DNA from: an uncultured Dorea sp.
GTDB lineage: Bacteria; Bacillota; Clostridia; Lachnospirales; Lachnospiraceae
Assembly (NCBI GenBank): GCA_947645355.1
Contig: CANSCI010000015.1
Span: 1 to 37,698, forward strand
Length of the DNA stretch: 37,698 bases
Reading direction: 5' to 3'
Below the pieces are notes generated by a model. That model made no database searches, was not told the origin of the DNA, and was given only the letters and a program-made list of their open reading frames with translations. Below are positions 7,567-14,762 of the stretch, in pieces. Both the position numbers and the translations under genes were made by a program. The first letter of the stretch is position 1; each line of letters starts with the position of its first letter.

Positions 7567-7613
7567 TATTAAACCACACTATTGAATGATTTATTTATGG
7601 CGCTTTACTATAA

Positions 7614-7642
7614 TTGACTTTTCATACAAAAGAGGATATACT
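7614..7642 (+). promoter_or_regulatory. sigma-A promoter of the abiE operon
   Basis: TTGACT, a 17-base spacer and TATACT lie 58 bases upstream of the abiEi start codon. AbiEi antitoxins autorepress their operons in characterised systems; no obvious inverted-repeat operator is visible here. Confidence 0.65.
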
Positions 7643-7699
7643 ATAACAAATCACATAATTGTTGAGATATTTTTGTGTGGATTAATAGAGGTGTAATCA

Positions 7700-8308
7700 A
7701 TGCTTGATGAAAAAGTGATAGATACTGTCAGAAGAATTTTTTTTGACCATGATTGTATCATGACAACCGCTGAACTTAATTCTTATAAATTATATTATGC
7801 AGATATTCAGAAATTATTAGATGAAGGACTAATTGAAAAGGTAAAATGGGGATATTACCATTGGGTGGATTCTTTTGACGGACAGGAGGTCAAGATCATC
7901 AACCGACTTTTTCCAGATGCAGTTCTTTGTATGGAAACAGCTCTCTTTTATTATCATTATAGCGACCGTAATCCAGCCGAATGGAATATTACGGTTGATA
8001 AAAATGTTTCAAGGAATCGTACAAAGATAGATTATCCGTTTGTAAAGGCTTATAGAGTTGAGCCTTATTTCGTGCCACTGGGGGAAATAAAAGGAAGTAT
8101 TGATTTTGTAGATGTCCGCATTTACGACCGTGACCGTACGATTTGTGATGTCTTGCGGAATATGGGCAAGATAGATAAAGAAATTTTTAATAAAGCAGTT
8201 CAAGGTTATGTGAGGGACACACAGAAAAATATCCCAAACCTTATGAAATATGCAAAGGAACTCAGGATGCAGAAGAAAGTAAAAGAATTGATCGGAGTGT
8301 GGTTGTAG
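7700..8308 (+). CDS. abiEi: AbiEi-family type IV antitoxin
   Basis: The 202-residue protein has an N-terminal winged-helix-like segment (MTTAELNSYKLYYADIQKLLDEGLIEKVKWGYY) followed by the AbiEi C-terminal region (DAVLCMETALFYYHYSDRNP, then VDVRIYDRDRTICDVLRN). In AbiE systems this protein neutralises the nucleotidyltransferase toxin without binding it directly and represses the operon. GAGGTG lies upstream of the ATG. Its stop codon TAG shares one base with the GTG start of the toxin gene (TAGTG), indicating translational coupling. The gene is visibly more AT-rich than the Tad genes to its right, consistent with acquisition. Confidence 0.88.
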   Translation: MLDEKVIDTVRRIFFDHDCIMTTAELNSYKLYYADIQKLLDEGLIEKVKWGYYHWVDSFDGQEVKIINRLFPDAVLCMETALFYYHYSDRNPAEWNITVDKNVSRNRTKIDYPFVKAYRVEPYFVPLGEIKGSIDFVDVRIYDRDRTICDVLRNMGKIDKEIFNKAVQGYVRDTQKNIPNLMKYAKELRMQKKVKELIGVWL

Positions 8309-9204
8309 TGGCTGATATTGCGGCATCTGTTTTGGCAAGGCTAAGGAATAAGGCAAAGGCAGCTGGCATTAGTTATCAGCAATGCTTACAGCTTTTTATG
8401 CAGGAGGAATTTTTGCGGAAACTTTCAAAATCGGGGCATGAGGATACTCTTATTCTTAAAGGCGGTTTGTTTATTTATACGCTTACAAACTTTGAAAGTC
8501 GAGCGACTGTTGATGTGGATTTCCTATTGCGCAGTGTTTCTAACTCGTTAGAAGAAGTACAGGCTCTTATTGTAAAAATTCTTGCCGTACCTACGGGCAA
8601 TGATTATATTGAAATGACAGCCAAAGGCTTTGAGAAAATTTCCCCACAAAGGAAATATCACGGCATTAGTACACAGATTATCGGAAAAATTAAAAATGTC
8701 CGTGTGCCGTTCAATGTAGATATAGGAGTCGGGGATGTGATTGTGCCATGTGCCGAGGAACGGACGATTCATACGCAGCTTCCTGATTTTGAATCTCCTG
8801 TTATTATGACGTATTCTCTTGAAAGTACGATTGCTGAAAAGTTTGACGCCATTTTACAGCGGTTTGAGCTGACAGGCAGGATGAAAGATTTTTATGATAT
8901 ATATTATTTGGCAAGGACATTTGATTTTAATGGAACGAGATTGCAGATGGCGATTGCCAGAACATTGGAACGGCGCAGGACACCCTATGAAAAAGATAGT
9001 TTCAAGCATATTCTCGCACTTGCTGAAGATGTGGATATGCAGAAACGGTGGAAATTCTTCTTGAAAACCATAAAAGATGATACGCTTGAGTTTTCGGTGG
9101 TTATTGAGGAAATACAGACCTTCCTTGAGCCTGTATTTGATGCGATTGTGAATGAGTCTAAATGGTATAATTTATGGAAACCAAAAGATGGTATATGGTT
9201 GTAG
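8308..9204 (+). CDS. abiEii: AbiEii/AbiGii nucleotidyltransferase toxin
   Basis: The 298-residue protein has the DUF1814/AbiEii nucleotidyltransferase core: LKGGLFIYT, the metal-site motif TVDVDFLL (two Asp), SLESTIAEKFDAI and RMKDFYDIYYLAR. Such toxins, partnered with AbiEi, cause growth arrest; a related family member modifies tRNA 3' ends, but the target here is not shown. I chose GTG 8308, overlapping the antitoxin stop, because GGAG is 10 bases upstream; an upstream in-frame GTG (8299) lies too close to that site. All catalytic motifs appear intact, so the pair is probably functional although its downstream gene is cut off. Confidence 0.88.
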   Translation: MADIAASVLARLRNKAKAAGISYQQCLQLFMQEEFLRKLSKSGHEDTLILKGGLFIYTLTNFESRATVDVDFLLRSVSNSLEEVQALIVKILAVPTGNDYIEMTAKGFEKISPQRKYHGISTQIIGKIKNVRVPFNVDIGVGDVIVPCAEERTIHTQLPDFESPVIMTYSLESTIAEKFDAILQRFELTGRMKDFYDIYYLARTFDFNGTRLQMAIARTLERRRTPYEKDSFKHILALAEDVDMQKRWKFFLKTIKDDTLEFSVVIEEIQTFLEPVFDAIVNESKWYNLWKPKDGIWL

Positions 9205-9214
9205 GAGAAAGTTT

Positions 9215-9289
9215 ATGGATAAAAATCAAATAGTTGTAGCTATTGAAGGTATAGATGGAGCAGGAAAATTTATTGATAATCGCCTTTAG
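9215..9289 (+). pseudogene. truncated P-loop nucleotide kinase (thymidylate kinase-like) N-terminus
   Basis: An ATG with AGGAG 7 bases upstream begins a 24-codon frame containing VAIEGIDGAGK, the Walker A start of dTMP kinase-like enzymes. Immediately after GK, where Ser/Thr-Thr is expected, homology stops (FIDNRL then TAG). The gene is therefore a stub cut within the P-loop, the third gene of the abiE operon before a deletion or recombination joined it to the Tad locus. The product cannot bind nucleotide. Too short to identify the kinase subtype firmly. Confidence 0.75.
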
Positions 9290-9308
9290 CTCAACCGTTT
9301 CGCTTTCC

Positions 9309-10046
9309 TCAAAGTTCCTCTTCCTCAATATGCAGTCCGTCCCATTCTCCCCACCTCGGCTTTTTATGTTTTTTCAAAAACTTTTTCATCGGTGTCCAGA
9401 AGTTCTCCGCATCTTCCATGATACAGGTTCCCATCTCCTGCTCTGCCTCCCAATCGGTTCTCTCTGCGTCATACCTTACCGTTTCCCCCTGCATGCTCTC
9501 CTTTTGTTTGGAGATATCCTGATTATTAGACACCGCTTCTTCCTCCCGCAGACATTCATCCATAATTTTATCAAGACTATAATTTTCTTCCATAGTTTCT
9601 TTATGGAGAAGAAACGTCATTCTTATGCACTCCTGATCTGCATAATCTGCCCGTTTCACAAAATACTCCGTAAGTTCATGTATATCTTCCCACAGTTGTG
9701 TCTTTTTCAAAGGATAATAGCAAAAATAAAACTGCCCCTCCTCATAGAAAATATAATCCGGGTTCAACAAAATACAGTGGACATCCAGCAAATATTTTTT
9801 TACATTCTCAATCACATCTCTGAGCGCCAAAAGGAATGCTTTCAAGTCTTTTGCGCCTATTTCACTTTTCTCGTACAAAGCCCTGATTGCCAGCTTGCCG
9901 CTCACATCATAATCGTAACAGCTGTTCCCGTCCATCCCTCTTCCCCTTACCGGCAGCAGCCCCCCAATCTCATTGGCCCCCAGCATTCTCATCTGGTAAT
10001 CCTCCCTGTATACAGATGACTCCTCAATTGTGATCCGTCGCTCCAT
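9309..10046 (-). CDS. DUF6382 protein of the Tad locus, probably C-terminally truncated
   Basis: The 245-residue protein matches the DUF6382 N-terminal region found in Lachnospiraceae Tad loci (YDVSGKLAIRALYEKSEI, then VHCILLNPDYIFYEEGQFYFCYYPL), where it is normally followed by a linker and a forkhead-associated (FHA) phosphothreonine-binding domain. Here no FHA domain follows: the frame stops at TGA 9309 after HIEEEEL. One base out of frame the sequence continues as EESETVEL, the kind of segment expected between DUF6382 and FHA, before meeting the AbiE-side DNA near 9269-9290. I infer loss of the FHA half. Last gene of the Tad operon, 11 bases after tadE; GGAGG precedes the ATG. Confidence 0.75.
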   Translation of the reverse strand: MERRITIEESSVYREDYQMRMLGANEIGGLLPVRGRGMDGNSCYDYDVSGKLAIRALYEKSEIGAKDLKAFLLALRDVIENVKKYLLDVHCILLNPDYIFYEEGQFYFCYYPLKKTQLWEDIHELTEYFVKRADYADQECIRMTFLLHKETMEENYSLDKIMDECLREEEAVSNNQDISKQKESMQGETVRYDAERTDWEAEQEMGTCIMEDAENFWTPMKKFLKKHKKPRWGEWDGLHIEEEEL

Positions 10047-10057
10047 TCATAACCTCC

Positions 10058-10522
10058 TCAACCGTTTTTCGTTGCTCCATCTATCATCTCTTTTACTCTT
10101 CGGTGATCCCGGATGTTCTTCTCCGGGTCTGTGACTGCCGCCTTTTTTGATACCGACAGCCGAAATATCCCCTTCTGCGCCGCTGCCTTAACTTCGATTT
10201 CCTTTTCTCCCACACTTACCTGGGCACTGCTGCCGCCGAACAATATACATTTTCCCTTAGTCCGCTCTGTATACAACGCCGTCAGCTCCCCCGCATCTGC
10301 CCCATCCCTCTCCCGCGCACGGTTACTTCCTACTACTGCTGTTTCATAAGCCGCTCCCGCCAGTACATTTTTATCATGGTAATAAAATACAGCCAGAATA
10401 CAACCCATAATCAAAAACAGCACCATCGGCATTAAAAAAGACATCTCCACAGTCATACTTCCTTTTAAATTCATTTTCTCCGGCTTCATCTCTCTGCCCC
10501 TCCCATTTCCTGCATACTCCAT
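10058..10522 (-). CDS. TadE-like pseudopilin
   Basis: The 154-residue protein has the TadE signature KGSMTVEMSFLMPMVLFLIMGCILAVFYYHDK: a short basic leader, a TVE motif with the conserved Glu, and one long N-terminal membrane helix. TadE-type pseudopilins are processed by the locus prepilin peptidase and are needed for pilus assembly. Two start codons have good ribosome sites: ATG 10522 (GGGAG 7 bases upstream) and ATG 10489 (GGGAGG); I kept the first. It lies 33 bases after the prepilin peptidase gene. Confidence 0.82.
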   Translation of the reverse strand: MEYAGNGRGREMKPEKMNLKGSMTVEMSFLMPMVLFLIMGCILAVFYYHDKNVLAGAAYETAVVGSNRARERDGADAGELTALYTERTKGKCILFGGSSAQVSVGEKEIEVKAAAQKGIFRLSVSKKAAVTDPEKNIRDHRRVKEMIDGATKNG

Positions 10523-10555
10523 ATAAAATCTCCCTGACAGCCAATGCCCTTTTCC

Positions 10556-10984
10556 CTATATCTTTGCTAAAAGCTCCAGAAGATACCCGGCAGTCAAAAA
10601 CGGAAACAACGGAAGTGCATATTTTCTTGACATTTTTCTCATACACAGCCCCGCTGCGGACACGACAAACAAAAGTACAAAGGCTCCGGACAGTACCTTC
10701 AATAACTCCCACACGCCCATATATGCTCCCAGAATCATAATTGCCAGGCTGTCCCCATAACCGATCCCTTCCCTTGTAACCTTACTGGCCAGGAGGAACA
10801 ACCCTCCTATACCGACTCCCCCTCCCAGCATCCACAGGCTGATACTCCTGCTGCAGAACTGATAGATTAAAACCCCTGCCGCCCCCATGGCCAGAATTTC
10901 ACCGGACACCTTCCGGTAATAAATATCTGCAACCGACAATCCGGCCAGACTCCCCAGGCATATGACCTGACTTACTGTCCACAT
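10556..10984 (-). CDS. prepilin peptidase, TadV/CpaA type (A24 family)
   Basis: The 142-residue integral membrane aspartyl protease has the two catalytic aspartates of the A24 family: Asp20 in SVADIYYRKV and Asp78 in the GYGD motif. It cleaves Flp and TadE-type prepilins at the cytoplasmic membrane face. It is the short form without the N-methylation domain, as usual for Tad systems. I chose ATG 10984, preceded by AAGGGGG, rather than the longer 166-residue frame, because the membrane segment starts right there. It overlaps the end of the upstream TadE-like gene by 13 bases. Confidence 0.88.
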   Translation of the reverse strand: MWTVSQVICLGSLAGLSVADIYYRKVSGEILAMGAAGVLIYQFCSRSISLWMLGGGVGIGGLFLLASKVTREGIGYGDSLAIMILGAYMGVWELLKVLSGAFVLLFVVSAAGLCMRKMSRKYALPLFPFLTAGYLLELLAKI

Positions 10985-11778
10985 TTTGAACACGCCCCCT
11001 TCCCGGCCGCCTCTGACAACGGCACTGCATAGATCGTCCGCTTTAACCCGCTGCATGAGACAGAACTGTGATACCGATCCCCATGATCAGTAATATAGAG
11101 CCCTGCTCCTCCTCCCCCTCCGCAGCGTTCACAGGCATGGTATTTACCGCCGCCCTGGTTTCTAAGAGTATCAATATCCCCGGCCTGCACCAGGCGGATC
11201 GACAAATCAAGATATGCACAATGGTAATCCTTGTGGTAAACCATACCGGTATCTGTAACATATACTGTCTGCGAATCCGGCTCCCCCAGACCCTCTTTCT
11301 CATAGCCCGTCCAGGTCTTTACACGCATAGATTCCCTGTATGCAACCGGTGGAACAGCAAACACAGGCAGCGGAACCCGGATCCTGTAAACCGCCTCAAG
11401 CCGTGCAATCCCTGTTCTTGCGGACATCACAGAGCCGCTGCAGTCGATTCCTCCGCTTCCACCCTCCACAATACTTCTTTCAAGCCGTTCGGATCCGATC
11501 GCTCTTACAATGTCGCTCTCTACCCGGGACGGTATAAGAACCGGCTGCCCATATGCCTCCTGAGCAGCCATCTTCGCAGCATACTGAAGCCCGGAACGGA
11601 CCGCCGTCTGCACCGCCATTATCTCCAGAAGATAGAGCAGGCAGACGACCCCAAAGAAAAAAACAGGAACCGCCATGGAGGCCTCTACGGTAATGCTGCC
11701 CTTTACAGGGGCGAAGGCAGATGCCCTTTCTCTGTGTGTGTGATAGATTAATTTTGAGGGGAGTTTACAATGAATCAT
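10972..11778 (-). CDS. TadE-like protein with duplicated Cys/His (zinc ribbon-like) C-terminus
   Basis: Residues about 26-60 carry the TadE-like pilin segment KGSITVEASMAVPVFFFGVV plus a membrane helix. A middle region of unknown fold follows, and then two related units. Unit 1 is VYVTDTGMVYHKDYHC...ACERC; unit 2 is LYITDHGDRYHSSVSC...ACSKC. Each has a His, a single Cys and a CxxC, the ligand set of a four-residue zinc site, and resembles a small motif seen in other secreted Firmicute proteins. The C-terminal domain would be outside the membrane on the assembled apparatus. Length 268 residues. One arm of a 25-bp inverted repeat lies in its first codons. Confidence 0.75.
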   Translation of the reverse strand: MIHCKLPSKLIYHTHRERASAFAPVKGSITVEASMAVPVFFFGVVCLLYLLEIMAVQTAVRSGLQYAAKMAAQEAYGQPVLIPSRVESDIVRAIGSERLERSIVEGGSGGIDCSGSVMSARTGIARLEAVYRIRVPLPVFAVPPVAYRESMRVKTWTGYEKEGLGEPDSQTVYVTDTGMVYHKDYHCAYLDLSIRLVQAGDIDTLRNQGGGKYHACERCGGGGGAGLYITDHGDRYHSSVSCSGLKRTIYAVPLSEAAGKGACSKCGQ

Positions 11779-11874
11779 AGTACGAATCCTTCTCCTTTCA
11801 TTTGTTTGTATTTACGTCATTATGACGCTGCTTGGGGAATGTACGAATCGAAAGGGCATCTGCCTTTGCCCCTG
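11706..11874. repeat. 25-bp inverted repeats flanking the start of the TadE-like gene
   Basis: Arms at 11706-11730 and 11850-11874 are reverse complements at 24 of 25 positions (core GGCAGATGCCCTTTC). The left arm codes residues 17-24 of the TadE-like protein; the right arm lies upstream of the gene. The 119-bp interior holds the ribosome site, start codon and first 16 codons, and also two direct copies of GATTCGTAC. Inversion between the arms would separate the gene from its start. Confidence 0.85.
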
Positions 11875-11919
11875 CCGGTAAACTGGCCGAATATTATATG
11901 ACCATTACACCAGACTCCA

Positions 11920-13284
11920 CTAATGATAGCCAAAATACGTTGTAAACCGATAGGTGATCCCTCTTCTCAAATTGCAGGTACTTTTTACCTCTATCTTGCT
12001 GATACACTGATCTGCCTTAAAAAATGCGAGCCCATGCTCCAGCCTCAGATTTTGTTCGATGATATCAAGAGCCCTCATACCTATATCCTCTTCTTTTTCC
12101 AAAAATAGCAGCATCCTCAGATACTCCTTATATGGAAGTCCGCTTCCGGTATCTTTCCCGTCATTCACATCTTCCCCCTGCCCAAGCTTCATAAGCCCGG
12201 AGAGTGACAGCTGCCAGCTGTCCTCAGATTTTACCAGCGGAACCTTTCCTCCTTTTAAAAGCGAACGCATATCCACCAGAGATTCCCCGTACGCCCAGGC
12301 AAGCAGGATCACCTGAGCGGCGGCCTCTGTAACAGCAGGAACGGCAAGGAGGGAACAGAGAGTAAGCGCCAGTGCTTCTGCCTCCGCTTTTTTTGCACTG
12401 CTTCCCTGCAGGTGTGCATAATTAGGAACAAACCGGAGCAGCATAAGCTTTTTTATAACGATCTCCAGATTCTCTCTGTCACTTCCCTTACCGGCCAGAA
12501 TATATTCCAGCTGATAATCAAGAGCTCCCGCGCCCGGTTCATCCGCCCCATGGGTAAAATGAGTGAGCAAATACTCACCAAAAACCAGTGACGTAAGGGT
12601 ACCTGTGTCCTGCGACACATCGGAAAAGTCCCCGTATCCGTGATTGATCCCCCGAAAGGAAAGTGTACCGGCAAGATCACTCGTCTTCTGTGAGACCGGC
12701 TTACCCTTCGGCATAACCAGTTCCAACAGCGAAGATTTTTTTAATTGCTCTACATGTTCTATGGGATTATTATCCGAAGGAAGCTGCCCCTCGTTCTCCT
12801 TTAGTAAGTCTTCAAGTTCTTTTTGTTGTTCCGTTTCAGCCCGCTCACAGTCCTCCGACTGCTCTTCCTGCTGCTTCCACACATCAGTCATGCCAATCTT
12901 ATCCTTTAACAGATCCAGACCGTACTTATGCTGCATGTATGCCCCGACCTGCTCACGAAATGCCTTAGCGCCATGATCTGTCAGAAATTCTATACGTCCC
13001 ACGGACTGTTCTATTCCATCTGCGCCATAAAAATCAAGCCTGCCTTCAATATTGGCTTCCGAATAGCTGCCGCTTTCATAACTCCCCTCCAGCGCAAAGA
13101 CCCCGTACTCTTCCAGCAGTTCTTTCTGATATTCTGCAAATACGGATTCCATTGCCCGGTTCATATCCGCCCGCCGGTAATTTTTTGCCATCTGCACAGA
13201 AGCCGCTTCCATAATCCCGCCCACGAAAGAAACCAGCAGTATAAAGATCAGGCTCAGGTAAGCCGTAACCTCTCCTTTTTTCAT
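11920..13284 (-). CDS. DUF5702 Tad-locus protein
   Basis: The 454-residue protein starts MKKGEVTAYLSLIFILLVSFVGGIMEAASVQMAKN, a single pilin-like membrane segment close to the N-terminus, followed by a long extracytoplasmic region with acidic coiled-coil-like stretch (KQQEEQSEDCERAETEQQKELEDLL). This is the DUF5702 family, regularly found in Firmicute Tad loci and proposed to be a structural or anchoring part of the pilus. The ATG lies 4 bases after the flp stop codon (TGAGAACATG). No catalytic motif is visible. A 141-base gap with inverted repeats separates it from the next gene. Confidence 0.8.
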   Translation of the reverse strand: MKKGEVTAYLSLIFILLVSFVGGIMEAASVQMAKNYRRADMNRAMESVFAEYQKELLEEYGVFALEGSYESGSYSEANIEGRLDFYGADGIEQSVGRIEFLTDHGAKAFREQVGAYMQHKYGLDLLKDKIGMTDVWKQQEEQSEDCERAETEQQKELEDLLKENEGQLPSDNNPIEHVEQLKKSSLLELVMPKGKPVSQKTSDLAGTLSFRGINHGYGDFSDVSQDTGTLTSLVFGEYLLTHFTHGADEPGAGALDYQLEYILAGKGSDRENLEIVIKKLMLLRFVPNYAHLQGSSAKKAEAEALALTLCSLLAVPAVTEAAAQVILLAWAYGESLVDMRSLLKGGKVPLVKSEDSWQLSLSGLMKLGQGEDVNDGKDTGSGLPYKEYLRMLLFLEKEEDIGMRALDIIEQNLRLEHGLAFFKADQCISKIEVKSTCNLRRGITYRFTTYFGYH

Positions 13285-13288
13285 GTTC

Positions 13289-13465
13289 TCAGATCCCCGA
13301 ACTCTCGCTGGTAATCTTTTCGAAGATTGTCTGAACCAGACTGGTAAGCTGGGACTTAAAAATTAAGACCAGGCCGATCAAAACAACCAGTATTAAAATA
13401 ACCTCCACGACCCCGATCCCTTTTTCTTCTTTTAGTATTCTCTGTAAACGATATAATTTCCACAT
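13289..13465 (-). CDS. Flp1-like type IVb major pilin
   Basis: This 58-residue prepilin has a short basic leader MWKLYRLQRILKEEKG, then the cleavage context KG|IGVVEVILILVVLIGLVLIF with Glu at mature position 5, the hallmark of Flp pilins. The hydrophobic helix is followed by a short hydrophilic tail ending TSESSGI. AGGAGG sits 7 bases before the ATG. It is the probable fibre subunit of this Tad system, processed by the prepilin peptidase encoded 2.3 kb downstream. Its position between tadC and the DUF5702 gene matches other Lachnospiraceae loci. Confidence 0.88.
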   Translation of the reverse strand: MWKLYRLQRILKEEKGIGVVEVILILVVLIGLVLIFKSQLTSLVQTIFEKITSESSGI

Positions 13466-13493
13466 ATAATATCCTCCTACTGTTATCTGAATT

Positions 13494-14762
13494 TTATAGC
13501 TGTATAGACATAAATGCAGGCACGATTACAATAAACAGCACGACTGCCAGCATCAAAAACATCGGCCCCAGAAGCTTCGTCCCCGCTTCCTCCCCCAGAC
13601 GCTTCGCTCTGGCCTTTCGCTCTTCAAATGCCTGGGCAGCCTCAAAGCGCAGTACCTGGTTCAGCCCTTTCGTACCCTTTCTGAGATTCTGGGACAACAT
13701 TGCCCCAAGCCTTACATATTCCTGCAGCATACACCGCCGCCCGAACCGTTCATAACTCTCTGACTCCATAATCCCGCTCTCCATCTCATAACTTGTCTTT
13801 TTCATCTCTTCATAAATGTACCGCTCCCCCCAGAGATCCTTTTGCTCCTCATAATCCAATACTATTTTTTTCCAGGCGCGTTTTACAGTCATACCTGCTC
13901 CAAGAAACAGTGTTAACTTATTGACTACCTCCGGGTAATCCAGCAGCATCTGCTTCTTCCTTTCCTGGGCCTCCTTGTCCTGATTCTGTCTCTCCATGGC
14001 ATACATAAGAACCCCTGCCGCTGCTGCCATAATAATTAAGATGATTCCTCTGCGATCCATCTCATAGTAGTATCGTACCGTTTTCCCGTCTACTGTATCA
14101 GGGAGCTGTAATCTCTCTTTTGTACGCCCTTTCTCATCCTCCTCTTGAATAGCATGTTCAAGCCTTGCAGCCCTCTTTTCTTCCGGACTTCTCTCACGGG
14201 GAAATACTACGGCAGCACATTCATACAGCGCCTGCTTTTCCGGATTCTGGGTATAAGTCAGCACAGCGCTTAAGGCAACAGCTGTCCCTTCAGGAATCAA
14301 CGCCTGATCCTGCAGCTCCCCGTATATGTTCATCACATCGTACCGGGAAAGTTCCCAGGTGATTTCCACCGGTTCCCCCGGCAGCGAAGTCATAAGATTC
14401 ATATCCGCATCAATATGATCCAGACTTTCATTTTCTCCGAGAATCAGATGGTCAAGCTTCTTGATGCACCGGTCAAACAGGCTCCTTAGTTCCCCTTCTG
14501 CATACACACGCTCCGTCACCTCCACCTGCAGGCTCATCTTGCCCCCACCCTCCACAACCGCCTGAAGCTGTTCCGTCCTGCTGCCCTCTCCATAAGAATT
14601 CCGCCTGAGGCCATCCTCAATCGGCGCCGCAGAATATTTATAATCCATAACAGCCAACAGAAGCCCCGCCGCAAGAAACAGTCCCGGAACCAACAGATTC
14701 AGACCTCTATATTTACCAGTCCGGCACCGATTATACATGCGCCGGAATAAATGCCCAGGCAT
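13494..14762 (-). CDS. tadC: TadC-type inner membrane platform protein (GspF-like)
   Basis: The 422-residue protein has a membrane segment at residues 24-40, a long soluble domain, a second membrane segment (GIILIIMAAAAGVLMYAM) and a C-terminal T2SSF domain (YPEVVNKLTLFLGAGMTVKRAW, FEERKARAKRLGEEAGTKLLGPM and a terminal membrane helix). TadB and TadC together form the platform that couples the TadA ATPase to pilin extraction. It is longer than classical TadC because of the N-terminal extension of about 250 residues. Its start overlaps the tadB end by 64 bases; GGAG lies 10 bases before the ATG. Confidence 0.85.
   Translation of the reverse strand: MPGHLFRRMYNRCRTGKYRGLNLLVPGLFLAAGLLLAVMDYKYSAAPIEDGLRRNSYGEGSRTEQLQAVVEGGGKMSLQVEVTERVYAEGELRSLFDRCIKKLDHLILGENESLDHIDADMNLMTSLPGEPVEITWELSRYDVMNIYGELQDQALIPEGTAVALSAVLTYTQNPEKQALYECAAVVFPRERSPEEKRAARLEHAIQEEDEKGRTKERLQLPDTVDGKTVRYYYEMDRRGIILIIMAAAAGVLMYAMERQNQDKEAQERKKQMLLDYPEVVNKLTLFLGAGMTVKRAWKKIVLDYEEQKDLWGERYIYEEMKKTSYEMESGIMESESYERFGRRCMLQEYVRLGAMLSQNLRKGTKGLNQVLRFEAAQAFEERKARAKRLGEEAGTKLLGPMFLMLAVVLFIVIVPAFMSIQL

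Larger units (their letters stand above)
7074..7613. other. gene-free stretch left of the AbiE module
   Basis: No open frame with a recognisable product is visible on either strand. The stretch holds two terminator-like hairpins (listed separately) that point rightward and is bounded by the tandem repeats on the left and the abiE promoter on the right. It may be relic DNA from the element that delivered the AbiE module. Confidence 0.5.

Noticed and set aside
9255-10019. 254-residue plus-strand frame across the DUF6382 gene
   Set aside because: It is antisense to a protein with recognisable family features and its own ribosome site; the plus-strand translation is Phe/Ile/His-rich without domain features.
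11068-11751. 227-residue plus-strand frame
   Set aside because: Antisense to the TadE-like gene with clear pilin and Cys/His motifs; no ribosome site or domain.
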